Source: JANWYT01 sp034437555 | GTDB taxonomy: Bacteria; Chloroflexota; Anaerolineae; Aggregatilineales; Phototrophicaceae | Reading direction: 5' to 3' | DNA: 64,000 bases | Assembly: GCA_034437555.1 (NCBI GenBank) | Contig: DAOTTQ010000060.1 | Span: 1-64,000, forward strand | Shown here: positions 61,644 to 64,000 of the stretch, in pieces | How the letters are laid out: every line of letters starts with the position of its first letter | Numbering within the stretch: the stretch's first letter is position 1 | Notes under the pieces: generated by a model | The model's database searches: none | What the model was told of the DNA's origin: nothing | The model's input: only the letters and a program-made list of their open reading frames with translations | Made by a program: the position numbers and the translations under genes

Positions 61644-64000
61644 TTATTGAGATTTTGGTGGTACCAAACCGTTACGGCTGGCATTTTCTTCCGCAGGTGC
61701 GTTTTGTGGGTCGCGGTCGTTGGCTTCGTCATTCGTCAGTTGGCTGGCTTCTTGGTCAACCTTAATGGGTGCGCCATCAATTGGGAGGGCGCTTACACTA
61801 AAGATTTCGTTGTTGCCAATCACATCGGATGCGAATACCACTGTGGTGCTTTCGCAAATCCATGTAGGCGCAGTGTTGATATTGCCTGCGTATTCTTCGG
61901 TGTTTTCTGTCAGTAGGCGTGTTGTGCCTGTTGCCACTTCATAGACGTAGATGTCGGGTGTATCGCCATCAGCATCGGATTGGTACGCAATGAGTGTGTC
62001 ATCGGGTGACCAAGAGAAGTTACGGGCATCTGCGCCTTCAACGGAGACTTGGGTAATTTCTTGGGTTGCCAAGTCCATGATGTAGATGATGCTTTGGAGC
62101 GCACCATTGGCATCTAGGCTCTCGCCACGGAAGACGATGCGTGTGTTGTCGTTAGAGTATTGCGCATCATGATAGTCTACACCTGCAACGGTGCTGGTTA
62201 GGCGTGTGACGACAGTGTTATTGAAGTCGGTCACGTCTAGTTCGTAAATTTGCCACAAGCCGTCCTCGCGGTCGCTTTGGAACAGGAGCTTGGTGCCATT
62301 GTCACCCCAGAATGGGTTGATGTCGTTGGCGGGGTTGTCGGTTAGGCGGTACTTTTCGCCCGTGAGCAAGTCTAGCAAGCGGATTTCCCAGTTGCCGTCC
62401 ACGTTAGATTCGTATGCCAATTTCGTCCCGTCAGGTGACCATACTGGGTCAAGGTCAATTGCACTGTCGTTATAGGTAACGCGTTGTTGGTCTTCTAGTG
62501 TACCGTCAACGGGTGAGACATAGATTTCCCAGTTGCCATCACGGTTGCTTGCAAAGGCAAGGAACTTAGCATCTGGCGAGCGTGCGGGTCCAATGTCGGA
62601 GATACGTTCACCGTAACCCTTAGACATATTGACATCAGCATCTACGTTATAGCCAAAGCCTTCTGGGAACTCACCAAGACGGAAGATTTCCCAGTCACCA
62701 GTGATGTTCGTGTGGTAGGCAAGCCAGTCCACGCAGATACCTTCGCCTGTAACCACAGGGCGCCAGTCAACAACGGGGCGTTCTGTTTGAGGTGCGCAGA
62801 ACCCGTTGGAGAGGTTAATCATCGGGAAGGTGATGTTCTTGCCACTTCCCATTACCAGTGTTTCACCGCAGATACCGACTGTTGGGGGTTCTGTAGGTTC
62901 TGGTGTGGGTGTTTGTTCGGGTGTTACGGGTGGTTCATCGTAACAAGTGGGGTCTGTACAGACGGGTGGGGGAGGTAGCTCACCGCAGGTTAATGCGTGT
63001 ACAGCATCTACGTCATAGCCATCGACTTCGGCTTCGCCAAAGAAGCCGGCATCCGTGATGTCTACAATCTTGATGCGGTCGATATAGCTTAAGCCAGAAA
63101 CTGCGATATCAAAGGAGCTGTCTAGGAAGGCTGTACCCACAGAGATATAAGCACCACCCTTATAAGCGACGAATACTTCGATGCGTTCGGGATAGTTGCT
63201 AGGTGTGGGGAGTTGACCATTCACTAGCCACGTGGTTTCAAAGATTTGGAAGTCTGCGCCGGGTTCGTCATAAAGAACACCGTCGAAGCCAAGTTCGATA
63301 CTGCCACCCAAGCCAAGCGCATAGAACGTACCTAGTGCATCGCCATCGGGTGTGCCAAGTGCGGCGGCGGGGTTAGAGCGAATGGGTGCGACTGGGTTAC
63401 CCAAGTTGGTTAAACCTTGTGATGTTGCAATCACGCGGTTGGGGTAGCACAAGCCTGCTGGAGGAGGCGCACATTCAACGTCGGTTGTTAGTCGTGATTC
63501 GGTGTAAGAACCACCGTCAACAATGCCTTCGCTTTGTGCTTCAAAGGTTACGATGCTGTCATAGGCACTAGACACAGAGATTTCAACACTTTCACCGCTT
63601 GCCAAGAAGAATTCATTGAAAACGGGAGTTAAGTTGACGTTCTTGCTGGTGCTAATGCTAAACGTATCGGGTTGTAGCATTTCGCCGGGACCCGTGTTTG
63701 TTACTGTGAACTTCGCCACGCCATCGCTCTCGCAGATGCCCGTTACCGTTAGGAGGTAAGGTTGTGGTGTACATTCTACAGGACGTTCTAGGCTGTAGAT
63801 TTGGTTCAAAGGCAATGTACTGTCTTCGCCTGATTGCATTTCGCTCTGGAAGACAACGGTCTTATTCCATTGGTCGCTGATGCTGAAGCTCTCGCTACTT
63901 TCGCCAGCATTCAATTGGAAGCTACCACCGCTAAACAGTACTTCAAACGTGTTTGAATCTACGATAACCACATTGTGAGGTAGGAGCATATCACCGTCAC
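61644..64000 (-). CDS. Secreted PD40/TolB-like beta-propeller protein (N-terminus outside window)
   Basis: At least 785 residues; the frame stays open to the window edge, so the start lies beyond it. Two immunoglobulin-like repeats of about 85-100 residues are seen first, each with the pattern (G)EML/DMLLP, an aromatic-Gly rise, and (A/N)(S/A)GES at its centre. A module with a predicted carbohydrate- or protein-binding look follows (FETTWLVNGQLP), then a Pro/Thr linker (TPEQTPTPEPTEPP). The C-terminal half is a WD40-like propeller of the PD40 family with recurring ARSPDAKFLAFASNRDGNWEIY-like and WSPDGTKLAYES-like blades. Such proteins sense or scaffold at the cell surface. There is no enzyme motif. 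The terminator follows at 61605-61630. Confidence 0.85.
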   Translation of the reverse strand, partial: DGDMLLPHNVVIVDSNTFEVLFSGGSFQLNAGESSESFSISDQWNKTVVFQSEMQSGEDSTLPLNQIYSLERPVECTPQPYLLTVTGICESDGVAKFTVTNTGPGEMLQPDTFSISTSKNVNLTPVFNEFFLASGESVEISVSSAYDSIVTFEAQSEGIVDGGSYTESRLTTDVECAPPPAGLCYPNRVIATSQGLTNLGNPVAPIRSNPAAALGTPDGDALGTFYALGLGGSIELGFDGVLYDEPGADFQIFETTWLVNGQLPTPSNYPERIEVFVAYKGGAYISVGTAFLDSSFDIAVSGLSYIDRIKIVDITDAGFFGEAEVDGYDVDAVHALTCGELPPPPVCTDPTCYDEPPVTPEQTPTPEPTEPPTVGICGETLVMGSGKNITFPMINLSNGFCAPQTERPVVDWRPVVTGEGICVDWLAYHTNITGDWEIFRLGEFPEGFGYNVDADVNMSKGYGERISDIGPARSPDAKFLAFASNRDGNWEIYVSPVDGTLEDQQRVTYNDSAIDLDPVWSPDGTKLAYESNVDGNWEIRLLDLLTGEKYRLTDNPANDINPFWGDNGTKLLFQSDREDGLWQIYELDVTDFNNTVVTRLTSTVAGVDYHDAQYSNDNTRIVFRGESLDANGALQSIIYIMDLATQEITQVSVEGADARNFSWSPDDTLIAYQSDADGDTPDIYVYEVATGTTRLLTENTEEYAGNINTAPTWICESTTVVFASDVIGNNEIFSVSALPIDGAPIKVDQEASQLTNDEANDRDPQNAPAEENASRNGLVPPKSQ

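Overview
The window looks like a chromosomal segment of an uncultured or poorly characterised member of the Chloroflexota (Anaerolineae-like). This is an inference from gene content: multi-GAF/PAS sensor kinases, Agl-type sugar transporters, PTPS-related membrane proteins, Uma2 proteins, very large secreted proteins with RTX or pre-peptidase domains, and PD40 propellers. No 16S rRNA or other phylogenetic anchor is present. Coding density is high, no gap exceeds about 210 bp, and no tRNA, rRNA or CRISPR array was seen.

Layout. 1-119: the 3' end of an IS66-type insertion sequence. 288-4554: alpha-glucosidase, trehalose synthase and a YheT-type hydrolase. 4559-9586 (-): a nucleoside/BMP-type ABC importer (two permeases and a double ATPase) without its binding protein. 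9644-11195 (-): an Ada-like alkyltransferase regulator and a SCO1-like lipoprotein. 11478-17276 (-): a 1932-residue RTX-repeat secreted protein. 17465-20781 (-): acyl-CoA dehydrogenase, membrane SGNH hydrolase and an SCP2 protein. 20892-25709 (+): a large PTPS-related membrane protein, then ParA with an overlapping non-ParB partner. 25918-27609: GlpD. 27792-36509: a signalling locus made of a 1896-residue histidine kinase, a threonine-synthase-like PLP enzyme fused to a response-regulator receiver domain, a stand-alone receiver and a GNAT acetyltransferase. 36634-38541: acetyl-CoA synthetase. 38600-42229 (-): an AglEFG-type alpha-glucoside importer with an attenuating hairpin after the binding-protein gene. 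42417-46721: RarA, an astacin protease, a pyruvate-kinase-like enzyme and a membrane-anchored cytochrome c. 46768-55222: a Uma2 protein followed by a surface-polysaccharide operon (GT2, Wzm/Wzt exporter, two methyltransferases, CMP-sugar synthetase, 2-hydroxyacid dehydrogenase, SDR, DUF115-like protein). 55219-57380: an RlmI-like rRNA methyltransferase and a degenerate ROK protein. 57425-64000 (-): three secreted proteins (C11 clostripain-like protease, a small unknown, and a PD40 propeller protein cut by the window edge).

How the genes may work together. The Agl importer would bring in alpha-glucosides that the GH13 alpha-glucosidase hydrolyses and TreS interconverts with trehalose; the two sets are about 35 kb apart, so the link is by function only. 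GlpD and AcsA feed glycerol-3-phosphate and acetate into central metabolism. The polysaccharide operon builds, modifies and exports a glycan in the Wzm/Wzt manner. The least conventional part is 27792-36509, where a large sensor kinase lies directly upstream of a PLP enzyme carrying its own receiver domain. This suggests phosphorylation-controlled amino-acid chemistry or a PLP fold reused as a signalling output.
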